In this document: positions 33,698-42,223 of the stretch, piece by piece
Position numbering within the stretch: position 1 is the stretch's first letter
How the letters are laid out: each line of letters starts with the position of its first letter
Assembly (NCBI RefSeq): GCF_008642275.1
Contig: NZ_CP029189.1
Coordinates: 2,278,001-2,342,000, forward strand
DNA length: 64,000 bases
Direction of reading: 5' to 3'
From: Streptomyces venezuelae
GTDB lineage: Bacteria; Actinomycetota; Actinomycetes; Streptomycetales; Streptomycetaceae
The notes under the pieces: model-generated
What the model was told of the DNA's origin: nothing
Databases searched by the model: none
Seen by the model: only the letters and a program-made list of their open reading frames with translations
Translations under genes and position numbers: made by a program

Positions 33698-35386
33698 TCA
33701 GCCGGATTTGGCGGGCACGGCCGCCAGCGCCGCCTTGGCGACCTCCTTGGCCTTCTGCTCGCAGGCTCCCGGATGGTAGACGTCGACCGAGACGACCAGA
33801 TTGCCGCTCCTGACGAAGAGGACGCAGGCCTGGTCGGTGTCGGCCGTCTTCCAGAACGCCCCGTCGCCGAATCCCAGGTTGCTCACCCGCCTCCCCGTGG
33901 CTGCGTCCGCGGCGAAACCGGTCTGCTGGAGCTTCGCGTTGGCCACGTCGTCACGGCCCCGCTTCACGTCCCACCGGACCAGCGCGGTCCGCCGGGCGGC
34001 CACGTCGTACCAGGAGCACATCGTGTGCGCCTGGTTGTCGCTCGCGCTGTGGTAATCCTCCCTGGACTCCCGCCCGGCCAGCGGGATCTTCCGGGTGGCC
34101 TCCGGACAGGCCGGTACATCGGCGTACGCGGCGGGGTCGGAGCCCTCCGCCACCCTGTCCAGGGCGTACGCGCCCACGCCGGCGCCCGTCGCCACCAGCA
34201 CTCCGGCGGCCACCAGGGCCACGGTCCGCGACCGCTTCCGGGGCGGGGTGGGCGAGGCCTCGGTGGGCGGGCCGCTCGGCCGGGGAGGGATGACGGGCGG
34301 TGCGGGCCTCGTGGCCTCGGCCGCCCGCTCCACCGCCGACACCGCCGACACCGCCGCACCAGCCTCGGGCACCTGCTCGCGCTCAGGAGCGGGCTCCGGC
34401 ACTGGCGCCCGACCGGGCTCCGGCACGGGCTCCGGCACGGGCACCGGCACCGGCAGCGCGTCCGACGGCACCGCCACCGTCGCCGTCCCACCGGACAACA
34501 GCCGGTCGATGTCCACCCGTTGCGCCGCCAGCATCCGGTACACGGCGTCCGGCCACTGCCGGCCGGCCGGTGCGACCGGTCCGAGGAGTCCGAGGAGCTG
34601 CGCCGGGGTCGGCCGGGCGGCCGGGTCCTTGGCCAGGCAGCGCTCCACGATCCCGCGCAGCCCGTCGGGTACCGCACTAAGGTCCGGGGTGGAGTGCACC
34701 ACGTCGTAGAGCGTCTGGAGGGTCGAGGTCCCGGCGAAGGGGCTGCTGCCGGTGAACGCCATGACCAGCATCGATCCGAGCGAGAACACGTCGCTGGCCG
34801 GCGTCAGCGGCTTGCTCTCGGCCTGCTCGGGCGACATGAACGAGGGCGACCCGATCACCCAGCCGGTGCGCGTCAGCCCGGTGTCCCCCTCGACCCCGGC
34901 GTCGGTGGCCCGCGCGATGCCCAGGTCGATGACGCGCACACCGTCGTCGGTGAGGAGCACGTTGTCGGGCTTGAGGTCCCGGTGGATCAGCCCCGCCCGG
35001 TGGATCTCCGCCAGTGCCGACGCCAGCCCGGCCGCGAGCCGGTGGACGACGGGCTCGTCCAGCACCCCGTCCGTCTTGACCACGGCCCCCAGGGAGGGCC
35101 CGGCCACGAACACCGAGGCCAGCCACGGTGTGGGCGCGTCCGGGTCGGCGTCCATGACGGCCGCCGTGTAGGCACCGGAGACCTTGCGCGAGGCCGCGAC
35201 CTCGCGCCGGAAGCGGGCCCGGAAGCCCTCGTCGTCGGCGAAGTGCGCCAGCACCTGCTTGACGGCCACGAGCCGCCCGTCGGGCCCCGCGCACAGCAGC
35301 ACCCGCCCCATACCGCCCTGCCCCAGCACACCGGCCACCTTGAACGGCCCCACGTGCGTCGGACCGGACGGCCCCATGTGCTCCAT
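33698..35386 (-). CDS. Membrane-anchored Ser/Thr protein kinase (PknB-like)
   Basis: A 562-residue Hanks-type kinase. N-terminal catalytic domain about 15-270: P-loop VLGQGGMGRVLL, VAVKQVL lysine, catalytic loop HRDLKPDN, DLGIA in place of DFG, and activation segment GSPSFMSPEQ. A Pro/Glu/Val-rich linker leads to one membrane helix (about 395-415) and a roughly 145-residue extracellular domain with cysteines (DVPACPEA, HTMCSWYD, QACVLFV, GACEQKA) that probably senses an external signal. It is divergent from another Ser/Thr kinase at 35622; the two may act in one pathway. Confidence 0.92.
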   Translation of the reverse strand: MEHMGPSGPTHVGPFKVAGVLGQGGMGRVLLCAGPDGRLVAVKQVLAHFADDEGFRARFRREVAASRKVSGAYTAAVMDADPDAPTPWLASVFVAGPSLGAVVKTDGVLDEPVVHRLAAGLASALAEIHRAGLIHRDLKPDNVLLTDDGVRVIDLGIARATDAGVEGDTGLTRTGWVIGSPSFMSPEQAESKPLTPASDVFSLGSMLVMAFTGSSPFAGTSTLQTLYDVVHSTPDLSAVPDGLRGIVERCLAKDPAARPTPAQLLGLLGPVAPAGRQWPDAVYRMLAAQRVDIDRLLSGGTATVAVPSDALPVPVPVPEPVPEPGRAPVPEPAPEREQVPEAGAAVSAVSAVERAAEATRPAPPVIPPRPSGPPTEASPTPPRKRSRTVALVAAGVLVATGAGVGAYALDRVAEGSDPAAYADVPACPEATRKIPLAGRESREDYHSASDNQAHTMCSWYDVAARRTALVRWDVKRGRDDVANAKLQQTGFAADAATGRRVSNLGFGDGAFWKTADTDQACVLFVRSGNLVVSVDVYHPGACEQKAKEVAKAALAAVPAKSG

Positions 35387-35621
35387 GTCCCCCCGACTCC
35401 CTCCCCCTCGTCAGGGGCGGATCATACAGAGAGGCACCTCACGACGGCCTCGAACGCCACGCCGTGGACGGCGAGTCGGGCCCGGTGAGCGTCCTCGTCC
35501 GGCGTTCGTGACGCCGCATCCGAGCGTCATCACGCCGCCTCCGCCAGGGGCGCGGTCGTGCAACTGGTCACCGTCCGGTCGGAATCGGTGCCCCTCCGGC
35601 ACGGTCGGCCATAATGCGAAC

Positions 35622-37484
35622 GTGCGGGAAGAGATCGAAGCGCGGTACGCGCTGGAGGAGTTGCTGGGCCAGGGCGGTTTCGGCGAGGTGTGGCGGGCCG
35701 AGGACAGCCGGGTGGGGCGGCAGGTCGCCGTCAAGATCGGCTATCCGCAGACCCCGGAGGACACCCGGCGCTTCGAGCGCGAGGCGAGCCTCGCCGGGAA
35801 CCTCGTGCACCCCAACATCGCCACCATCCACGACTTCGGCCGTACCGAACGGGACGGACGCGATGCCGTCTACCTCGTCATGGAGCTGCTCCGGGGCCGC
35901 AGCCTGGCCGACGTGCTGGAAGCCGGGGTGCCGCCGCTCGTGGACGCCCTGGAGTGGGCCGGGCGCATCGCGGACGCGCTGGGGGCCGCCCACGCCGCCG
36001 GGATCGTCCACCGGGACGTCAAGCCGGCCAACGTGATGGTCACCGACGGCGGGGTGACCAAGGTGCTCGACTTCGGCATCGCCAAGGCCCGTGGCGGCGC
36101 CGGAGCCGCCACCACCACGACGGGGCTGACGGCCACCGGCATGGTGATCGGCTCGTTCCCGTACATGGCGCCCGAGCGGTGGACCGGCGGGGCGAACGGC
36201 GTACCCGTCGACGGGCGGGCCGACCTGTACGCGCTGGGCTGCGTACTCATGGAGCTGGTGACCGGAACCCGCCCCTTCGCCGGTGCGCGCGAGATGCACG
36301 AGATGCTCGCCCAGCACCTCACGACCGCGCCGCCCGCGCCGAGTTCGCTGCGGGCGGGGCTGCCGGCCGCGCTGGACTCCCTCGTACTGGACCTGCTCGC
36401 CAAGGACCCGGCGGACCGTCCCGCCGACGCGGCCGAGGTGTCCCGGCGCCTGGCGGAGATCGCCCGCGGCGCAGCCCCCACAGCCGCACCCGCCGCACCC
36501 GCCGCGCCCGCACCCGCGCCCGCACCCGCGCCCGTCGCGGCCTTCCCGCCCCCGCCGCCCTACGCCCCCACCGTGCACACCTCGGCCGGCGATCCGGTCC
36601 GCGCGATGCTGGAGCGCAGGCTGACGCAGCTGCTGGAGGACGAGCCGGCCGACGTCGTGGAACGGCTGGGCACGCTGACGGCCGACCTGGCCGAGGAGCT
36701 CGGCGCGCAGGACCCCTTGACGGTACGGGCCGCCTACCACCGCGTGATGCGCCTCCAGGGCCGGTCCAGGACGACCGATCTGGAGCGCCTCCTGCCGCGG
36801 ATGGTCCGGGTCCTGGGCCTGGACCACCCGGACACGATCACCGGGCGGGCGGCCTGGGTGGGCGAGGCGGCGGCCTTCGGGGCCGGGGACGGCCGCCGTC
36901 ACGAGCAGGAGCTCCGCGAGATCGTCGAGCAGGCGACGCGGGTGCTCGGCCGGCACGACCTCGTGACGCTGACCGCCCGCTACCACCTGGCCTCGGCCAT
37001 GCACCGGGGTACGCACGCCCGGGACGCCCAGTGGGCCGCCCGCAGCCGCGAGCGCGCGCTGAGCGAGCGCGCCTGGCTGGGGCCGCTGCTGCCCGACCTG
37101 GAATGGGCCCTGACCGCTGACAGTCCGGTCCTGCTGGACGTGCGGCGCAGGCTGGCCCACGACGCCTGGCTGGTCGGTGACGTGGCCGGCGCCGCGGAGC
37201 TGTACCGGCGGCTGTTCCCGAACCTCGCCGAACTCGCCGAGCACGGCGATCCGGAAGCGGCCCACCGCGTGCTCCGCGCCATCGGTGAGGCCGGGGATCC
37301 GGCGGGCGCGCTGGCGCACATGGACTTGCTGCTGCACCGGCTCCCCTTCCTCTCCGGGACGCAGGCGCTGGCCCAGGAGGTCTCCGACACGCGGTGGGAC
37401 TTCCGGCGGGCCGTGCGGGAGCAGCGGCGGGCCGAGGGCACCGGTGGGGTGGGCGGCGGGCTGTCCCGGCTGTTCGGCCGCTGA
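35622..37484 (+). CDS. Soluble Ser/Thr kinase with C-terminal TPR-like region
   Basis: A 620-residue protein. Kinase domain about 1-265: LLGQGGFGEVWRA, VAVKIGY, catalytic loop HRDVKPANV, DFGIA and SFPYMAPERW. An Ala/Pro repeat linker (about 285-310) leads to a helical region (320-620) with spaced AxxHxA patterns, similar to TPR-containing regulators such as those following kinases in Streptomyces. No membrane helix, so cytoplasmic. The GTG at 35622 lacks a ribosome binding site; CATAAT (35610-35615) ends six nt before it, implying a leaderless transcript. Divergent from the membrane-anchored kinase. Confidence 0.9.
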   Translation: MREEIEARYALEELLGQGGFGEVWRAEDSRVGRQVAVKIGYPQTPEDTRRFEREASLAGNLVHPNIATIHDFGRTERDGRDAVYLVMELLRGRSLADVLEAGVPPLVDALEWAGRIADALGAAHAAGIVHRDVKPANVMVTDGGVTKVLDFGIAKARGGAGAATTTTGLTATGMVIGSFPYMAPERWTGGANGVPVDGRADLYALGCVLMELVTGTRPFAGAREMHEMLAQHLTTAPPAPSSLRAGLPAALDSLVLDLLAKDPADRPADAAEVSRRLAEIARGAAPTAAPAAPAAPAPAPAPAPVAAFPPPPPYAPTVHTSAGDPVRAMLERRLTQLLEDEPADVVERLGTLTADLAEELGAQDPLTVRAAYHRVMRLQGRSRTTDLERLLPRMVRVLGLDHPDTITGRAAWVGEAAAFGAGDGRRHEQELREIVEQATRVLGRHDLVTLTARYHLASAMHRGTHARDAQWAARSRERALSERAWLGPLLPDLEWALTADSPVLLDVRRRLAHDAWLVGDVAGAAELYRRLFPNLAELAEHGDPEAAHRVLRAIGEAGDPAGALAHMDLLLHRLPFLSGTQALAQEVSDTRWDFRRAVREQRRAEGTGGVGGGLSRLFGR

Positions 37485-37575
37485 CCGGGCGGCGTACGGG
37501 CACACCCCGGCCGTGGCGTCCTACCAGCGGGTAGGGCACCATGGGCCGCCACACACGATCACCGCCGGAGGAACC

Positions 37576-38217
37576 ATGGCCACCCCCAAGCCGGAGACAC
37601 TCGCCGCCTTCGAGGCCGCCAAGGGGTTCATGCCCGTGGGCGAGGGGCTCGCCCTGTACGAGGCGGCTGCCGCGGCCGGGGCGCTCGGGCTGCCGCTGCT
37701 GGAGGTCGGCACGTACTGCGGCCGTTCCACCATCCTGCTGGCCGACGCCGCCCGCGAGGCCGGCGTGGCGGCGATCACCGTCGACCACCACCGGGGCAGC
37801 GAGGAGCAGCAGCCGGGCTGGGAGTACCACGACCCGACGGTCGTGGACCCGGAGGTCGGGCTGATGGACACCCTGCCGACCTTCCGCCGGACCCTCCACA
37901 AGGCCGGGCTGGAGGACCACGTGATCGCGATCGTCGGCCGGTCCCCGCAGGTCGCGGCCGCCTGGGGCGGCAAGCTCGGCTTCGTCTTCATCGACGGCGG
38001 CCACACGGACGAGCACGCGAGCGGCGACTACGAGGGCTGGGCCCCGCACGTCGCGGAGGGCGGCACGCTCGTCATCCACGACGTCTTCCCGGATCCGGCC
38101 GACGGCGGCCAGGCCCCGTACCGGATCTATCTGCGGGCGCTCGCCTCCGGCGCCTTCGAGGAGATCTCCGTCACCGACTCGCTGCGCGTGCTGCGCCGCA
38201 CGGGCGCCGGCATCTAG
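37576..38217 (+). CDS. Class I SAM-dependent methyltransferase
   Basis: A 213-residue Methyltransf_24-type protein. Motif I is LLEVGTYCGRSTILLADAA (about 41-59), with AITVDHHRG and LGFVFIDGGHTDEHASGDYEGW later, ending in LVIHDVFPDP. The group includes O-methyltransferases and cephalosporin hydroxylase-like proteins; substrate unknown. GGAGG lies six nt before the ATG at 37576. The stop codon TAG (38215-38217) lies inside the target-site duplication of the downstream IS481 element, so the insertion left the protein intact. Confidence 0.88.
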   Translation: MATPKPETLAAFEAAKGFMPVGEGLALYEAAAAAGALGLPLLEVGTYCGRSTILLADAAREAGVAAITVDHHRGSEEQQPGWEYHDPTVVDPEVGLMDTLPTFRRTLHKAGLEDHVIAIVGRSPQVAAAWGGKLGFVFIDGGHTDEHASGDYEGWAPHVAEGGTLVIHDVFPDPADGGQAPYRIYLRALASGAFEEISVTDSLRVLRRTGAGI

Positions 38218-38218
38218 G
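38213..38218. repeat. Left 6-bp target-site duplication of IS481 element
   Basis: TCTAGG, matching the NCTAGN target of the IS481 family. It supplies the stop codon of the methyltransferase on the plus strand and of the transposase on the minus strand. The right copy is 39291-39296. Confidence 0.9.
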
Positions 38219-39167
38219 TGTATTGCCCAGTGAGGTTGGGGACGCGGCTGGCGGGTGGTTTGCCTGCGAGCGCGGTGTGTCCGCGGTGGTGATTGTAGGT
38301 GTGTAGCCATTGGGGGAAGGCGTCGCGTCGTTCCTGCTCGGAGCGGTAGGGGCGGGCGTAGGCCCACTCGTCCAGCAGGGTCCGGTTCAGTCGTTCGACC
38401 TTGCCGTTGGTCTGGGGCCGGTAGGGCCGGGTTCGCTTGTGGGCGATCCCGGCCGCTGCCAGCAGGTCACGCCAGGCGTGGGACTTGTAGCAGGAGCCGT
38501 TGTCGGTCAGGACCCGTTCGACGGTGATTCCGGCACTGGCGTAGTAGGCCTGGGCCCTGCTCCAGAAGGCCGTGGCGGTTTCCTTCTTCTCGTCGGCGTG
38601 GATCTCGCTGTAGGCGAGGCGGGAGTGGTCGTCGACGGCGGTGTGGATGTACTGGTAGCCGACGCCGGTCTTGGTTTTGCGGCCGGCCTGCCGGCCGAGG
38701 GTCTTGTGGCCGCCGCCGTCGGGGATGTTGCCGAGCTTTTTGATGTCGACGTGGACGAGTTCGCCCGGACGCTCACGTTCGTAGCGGCGTATGACACAGC
38801 CGGTGGCCCGGTCCAGATGCGTCAGGCGGGCCAGGCCGAACCGGGCCAGCACACGGTGCACGGTCGAGGGCGCCAGGCCCAGCAGGTGGGCGATGCGGGC
38901 CGGACCCCACCGCCGCTGGATGCGGACCTTGATGATCCGGCGTTCGGTGCGGGTCGCGGTCCGGCGAGGGCTGTGGTGCGGTCGGGAGGAATGGTCGGCC
39001 ATACCGGCCTCGCCCAGGGCCCGGTAGCGGATAGCCCACCGCTGGGCGGTGGTCGGCGAGACCTGGAAACGCTCGGCAGCCCGCCGAAGGGGCCAGCCGT
39101 CCACGACCACACAACGGGCCAGGCGTAGTCGTCCGGTCTCGGTCAGGGGTGCATTACGGTGGGGCAC
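38214..39167 (-). CDS. IS481 family transposase
   Basis: A 317-residue DDE transposase. The N-terminal helix-turn-helix region (LARCVVVDGWPLRRAAERF, then a TTAQRWAIRY helix) precedes a second HTH (RRWGPARIAHLLGL, STVHRVLARFGLARL). The DDE core shows Asp in VHVDIKKLG, Asp in VLTDNGSCYKS and Glu in NGKVERLNRTLLDEW. Start choice: GTG at 39167 with AAAGG upstream; another GTG at 39209 is less likely. The stop codon is provided by CTAG in the flanking target duplication, outside the element proper. The copy appears intact and may be active. Confidence 0.93.
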   Translation of the reverse strand: MPHRNAPLTETGRLRLARCVVVDGWPLRRAAERFQVSPTTAQRWAIRYRALGEAGMADHSSRPHHSPRRTATRTERRIIKVRIQRRWGPARIAHLLGLAPSTVHRVLARFGLARLTHLDRATGCVIRRYERERPGELVHVDIKKLGNIPDGGGHKTLGRQAGRKTKTGVGYQYIHTAVDDHSRLAYSEIHADEKKETATAFWSRAQAYYASAGITVERVLTDNGSCYKSHAWRDLLAAAGIAHKRTRPYRPQTNGKVERLNRTLLDEWAYARPYRSEQERRDAFPQWLHTYNHHRGHTALAGKPPASRVPNLTGQYT

Positions 39168-39290
39168 GAGGGCCTTTCTGGTCGCCGGTGCAGATGTCGC
39201 AATCCACACCAGGCCAGAAGGCCCTCACCCATTTCAAGATCCCTCAACCGAGACCTGCATCACCCGCCCACAACCTCCCCGGACAGAACA
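38219..39290 (-). mobile_element. IS481-family insertion sequence, 1072 bp
   Basis: The element begins TGTATTGCCCAG at 38219 and ends with ...CCGGACAGAACA at 39290. The terminal 26 bp form an imperfect inverted repeat (19 of 26 positions match, including GAGGTTG). It is flanked by a perfect 6-bp duplication TCTAGG and carries one intact transposase gene. Removing the element and one duplication would restore the methyltransferase stop region joined to CCTCGCC. Confidence 0.92.
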
Positions 39291-39296
39291 TCTAGG
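39291..39296. repeat. Right 6-bp target-site duplication of IS481 element
   Basis: TCTAGG, identical to the left copy at 38213-38218. Confidence 0.9.
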
Positions 39297-39388
39297 CCTC
39301 GCCTTCCGGGTCTTGCCCGACCCGCGCCTGCCGGCACCGCACGCAACGACAGATGCGTGCGGCTGCCGACGGTCGGGCACAATGCGGT

Positions 39389-39838
39389 GTGATCTGTGAC
39401 GTCTGCGGCCATGAGATGCGCCGGATACCAGTGGCCGAACCGCCGACGCGGTGGGGGCCGGCGGTGAAGGAGCGCTGGTTCTGCCCCTGGTGCTACGCCT
39501 GGACCGAATTCGGATACGACCCGCGCGAAGTCTCGCGACCGCAGTACGGCTACATACCGTGGGAGCGGGCGGAATCCCCGCAGCTCCCGGAGGACGTCGC
39601 CCACGCGTACGACGTGGCGTACGCGTACTCCGCCGACGGCATCGGTGCGACGCTGTGCGGCATTGCCCACGAGGGCCTCGACGCCTCGCCGTACCTGTTC
39701 GTGGCCAAGTGGCCGAATGCCTGTGAGGCGTGCAAGGAGGCCGTTGCGGTCATCGACGAGCGCTGGCCCCTCGAAATGCGCAACGACAACAGGGTCTCTC
39801 CCGCTCCGCCTCCGGGTTCCGACTGGCCGCCCTTCTAG
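39389..39838 (+). CDS. Hypothetical cysteine-rich protein, 149 aa
   Basis: A small soluble protein with two CxxC pairs near the N-terminus (CDVCGHEM, CPWCYAWTEF), forming a likely zinc ribbon, then DVAYAYSADGIGATLCGIAH and NACEACKEAV, which has a further cysteine pair. No named family recognised. The GTG at 39389 is chosen because a CACAAT box (39378-39383) ends five nt earlier, suggesting a leaderless mRNA; an ATG at 39353 would add 12 residues. It lies just downstream of the IS element. Function unknown. Confidence 0.72.
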   Translation: MICDVCGHEMRRIPVAEPPTRWGPAVKERWFCPWCYAWTEFGYDPREVSRPQYGYIPWERAESPQLPEDVAHAYDVAYAYSADGIGATLCGIAHEGLDASPYLFVAKWPNACEACKEAVAVIDERWPLEMRNDNRVSPAPPPGSDWPPF

Positions 39839-40143
39839 GCCGCTCCCTTCAGACCCCTTCAGACCGCTCTACCGGTGACCCGCATGACAGGGAAGCATGA
39901 CGTGAATCCGCTGCGCACTCGCACCATGAATTGACCTGGAGCACAATTCGCGTGGCCGCCGTCCTCGCCGCCCTGGCTCTCGTGGGGCACAGGGCGTGGG
40001 ACTGGGTGCGCTCGGCGCGCAGGCGCGCGAGCGTGCAGGCCGGGCCTGATCCATCCCGATGAACGCCAGGCATACCATCGCACCACGCCTTCGGATGGCC
40101 TACGGTCCGGACGGGCGCCGGAAGCCGGGTCTAGCATCGCGGC
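39839..40143. other. Intergenic interval with possible small ORF
   Basis: About 305 bases. A 36-codon open frame (GTG at 39952, stop 40062) encodes a hydrophobic start (MAAVLAALALVGHRAWDW) and a basic tail, but its ribosome binding site is weak. The end of the interval holds TAGCAT (40132-40137), the probable -10 of the amidase gene. Confidence 0.4.
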
Positions 40144-41139
40144 GTGCGCAACGACAACAGTCCCCCGCCCCCCGAGTCCGGCTCCGCCATCCCCGCGGAC
40201 CGGCACTGGTTCACCCGGCGCTCCACGCTCGTCGTCGGGGTTGCCGCGCTCGCCCCGGCCGCTCTGGCGGGCTGGGTCCTGACCCAGGCGTTCGCCGGGC
40301 CGGGGTCCGACGGCCCGTCCCGCTCGGCGCCCCTGGCCTCCTCGCACTCGGCCCTCGCGCCGGGCCAGCGGGACGCGAAGCCGGGCTCCACGCCCGGCGA
40401 AGACGCGAGTACGAGTCCCAGCGCCGGCGCCAGCACCCCCGCGGCCGCACCCGCGCCCGCCAAGGGCCCGCTCACCGGGAAGACGGTCGTCGTCGACCCC
40501 GGCCACAACGCCGGGAACTTCGAGCACACCGACGAGATCGACCAGCAGGTCGACATCGGCACGGGCCACAAGGAGTGCGACACCACCGGCACCACCACCA
40601 ACGCCGGTTACAAGGAGGCGGACTTCACCCTCGACGTCTCCCTGCGCCTGCGGACGGCCCTGGAAGCCCAGGGGGCCAAGGTGGTCCTCACCCACCAGGC
40701 CGACCGCCCCTGGGGGCCCTGCATCACCGAGCGTGCCCGCATCGGCAACGAGGCGAACGCCGACGCCGTCGTGTCCGTCCACGCCGACGGGGTCTCTTCG
40801 GGCAACCGCGGCTTCCACATCATCCTCCCGGCCAAGGTCAAGGGCGGCGCCGCGGACACCGCGAAGATCGTCGAACCGTCCCGCCGGCTCGGCGAGCGGA
40901 TCGCCGGGAACTTCGCCCGCACCACCGGCTCCGACCCCGCCAACTACCTCGGCAGCGGTACCGGATTGGTCGTCCGAGACGATCTCGGCGGACTGAACCT
41001 GTCAACTCGGCCCAAGGTGTTCATCGAATGCGGCAACATGCGTGACGCCAAGGACGCGGCGCAGCTGACGAGTCCGGAATGGCGGCAGAAGGCGGCCCAG
41101 GGCATCTCGGACGGCATCGTCGGCTTCCTCGGCGGGTAG
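40144..41139 (+). CDS. N-acetylmuramoyl-L-alanine amidase (amidase_3)
   Basis: A 331-residue zinc amidase. An N-terminal membrane segment (LVVGVAALAPAALAGWVL, about 30-50) acts as a signal anchor, then an Ala/Ser/Pro linker to residue 110. The catalytic amidase_3 domain starts with TVVVDPGHNAGNFE (His ligand) and continues with ADFTLDVSLRLR (Glu region), VVSVHADG (His ligand) and KVFIECGNM with the catalytic Glu. It should hydrolyse the amide bond between MurNAc and the stem peptide during growth or division. The GTG at 40144 lies six nt after a TAGCAT box, implying a leaderless mRNA. Confidence 0.92.
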   Translation: MRNDNSPPPPESGSAIPADRHWFTRRSTLVVGVAALAPAALAGWVLTQAFAGPGSDGPSRSAPLASSHSALAPGQRDAKPGSTPGEDASTSPSAGASTPAAAPAPAKGPLTGKTVVVDPGHNAGNFEHTDEIDQQVDIGTGHKECDTTGTTTNAGYKEADFTLDVSLRLRTALEAQGAKVVLTHQADRPWGPCITERARIGNEANADAVVSVHADGVSSGNRGFHIILPAKVKGGAADTAKIVEPSRRLGERIAGNFARTTGSDPANYLGSGTGLVVRDDLGGLNLSTRPKVFIECGNMRDAKDAAQLTSPEWRQKAAQGISDGIVGFLGG

Positions 41140-41292
41140 TCCCCCTCGGGAGTCCGGCGGGACCGCCCGCCGACCCGATCATCTCGGCCGCCGGAAACCT
41201 CCGTACCATGGTGCCGCCCGCCCTGCTGCAGACACGTTCTGCGACCGTGGCACCACGAGACGACGACCGAGACCGAGAAGGACACCTGAGAC

Positions 41293-42123
41293 GTGAACAT
41301 CCGCTCCCTCACTCGAGGCGACGGCGTGGTGATCGGAGCAGCGGCGCTGCTGTTCATCGCCTCGTTCCTCGACTTCTACTCCGCCACCGGCATCGACCGG
41401 CCGAGCCCGTGGGACCTCGGCGCCAACCATCTGACGCTCCCCAGCATCTTCCTGCTCGGCTTCATCGCCGCAGGTCTGCTGATCGCCTCCCGGTTCCAGC
41501 CGGAGCGCAAGTTGGCCGGCCTGCCGCTGACGGCGTGGGGCACCGTGCTCGCAGTCTCCGCCGCCTGGTCGTCGGTGTGGGCGCTCATCGCGTGCCCGGA
41601 GCTGCTCGACCTGGGCGCCGGCTCCATCCTCGCCCTCATCGCCACGCTGGCCCTGGCCGGTGTGGCCGTGGCCGGCGCGAAGGTCCCGGCGCTGGCCGGG
41701 CAGCTCGTCCCGGAACCGCGGCCCGCCGCGGTCCCGCCGTACGGTGGCCAGCCGGGCCAGCCCCAGCCGGGTGCCGGATACGGCTACCCGGGCGCGCAGC
41801 AGACCCCGTACGGTTCCACGCCGCAGCCGGTCCCGCCGTACGGCGGGACGCCGAACCCGGCGCCGGGCCCCGGCCCGCAGGACGCCCCGCACACCCCGGA
41901 CCCGGCTCCGGCTCCGGCCGCGGACTTCACGCCGTTCTGGTTCGCGGTGCCGGTGGCCCGTCCCCTCTACGCGGAGGACGGCTCGCCGACCCCGATCGCC
42001 GAGCTCGCCCCCGGCACCTGGTACCTGGCCGTCGAGCAGCGCGGCGCTGCCACCCTGATCGCCCAGACCCAGGACGGCCGCCGCGGCGTGCTGAACGACA
42101 CCTCGGGCATCCAGCGCGGCTGA
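41293..42123 (+). CDS. Membrane protein with Pro/Gly/Tyr-rich domain, DUF5336-like
   Basis: A 276-residue protein with four membrane helices in the first 135 residues (GVVIGAAALLFIASFLDFYS, IFLLGFIAAGLLIA, LTAWGTVLAVSAAWSSVWAL, ILALIATLALAGVAV). A low-complexity Pro/Gly/Tyr/Gln segment (about 145-205) follows, then a C-terminal domain (FWFAVPVARPLY to the end). The layout is like actinobacterial DUF5336 proteins. Function unknown; an envelope or cell-pole scaffold role is possible. GTG at 41293; no strong ribosome binding site. A hairpin terminator follows. Confidence 0.75.
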   Translation: MNIRSLTRGDGVVIGAAALLFIASFLDFYSATGIDRPSPWDLGANHLTLPSIFLLGFIAAGLLIASRFQPERKLAGLPLTAWGTVLAVSAAWSSVWALIACPELLDLGAGSILALIATLALAGVAVAGAKVPALAGQLVPEPRPAAVPPYGGQPGQPQPGAGYGYPGAQQTPYGSTPQPVPPYGGTPNPAPGPGPQDAPHTPDPAPAPAADFTPFWFAVPVARPLYAEDGSPTPIAELAPGTWYLAVEQRGAATLIAQTQDGRRGVLNDTSGIQRG

Positions 42124-42144
42124 CCGCCACCCGGATCCCGGCCG

Positions 42145-42176
42145 ACGGCCCCCCGCCCTTCCGGGCGGGGGGCCGT
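42145..42176 (+). terminator. Hairpin terminator
   Basis: A 14-bp perfect stem (42145-42158 with 42163-42176) and a TTCC loop, 22 bases after the stop codon at 42123. Confidence 0.85.
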
Positions 42177-42190
42177 TGCCCTACAGTCAC

Positions 42191-42205
42191 CTGACGCCTC
42201 GTCAG
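42191..42205. promoter_or_regulatory. CTGACG-N3-CGTCAG palindrome before LLM gene
   Basis: CTGACGCCTCGTCAG has perfect 6-bp arms about the central CCT and sits 18 bp before the ATG at 42224. Related sites occur beside the fused acyl-CoA dehydrogenase and CYP125 genes. A TetR-type operator is likely; the regulator is unknown. Confidence 0.6.
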
Positions 42206-42223
42206 ATTCTGGAGGGAACGTAC

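Noticed and set aside
39952..40062. 36-codon hydrophobic small ORF
   Set aside because: Weak ribosome binding site and no conserved context; kept only as a note in the intergenic entry.
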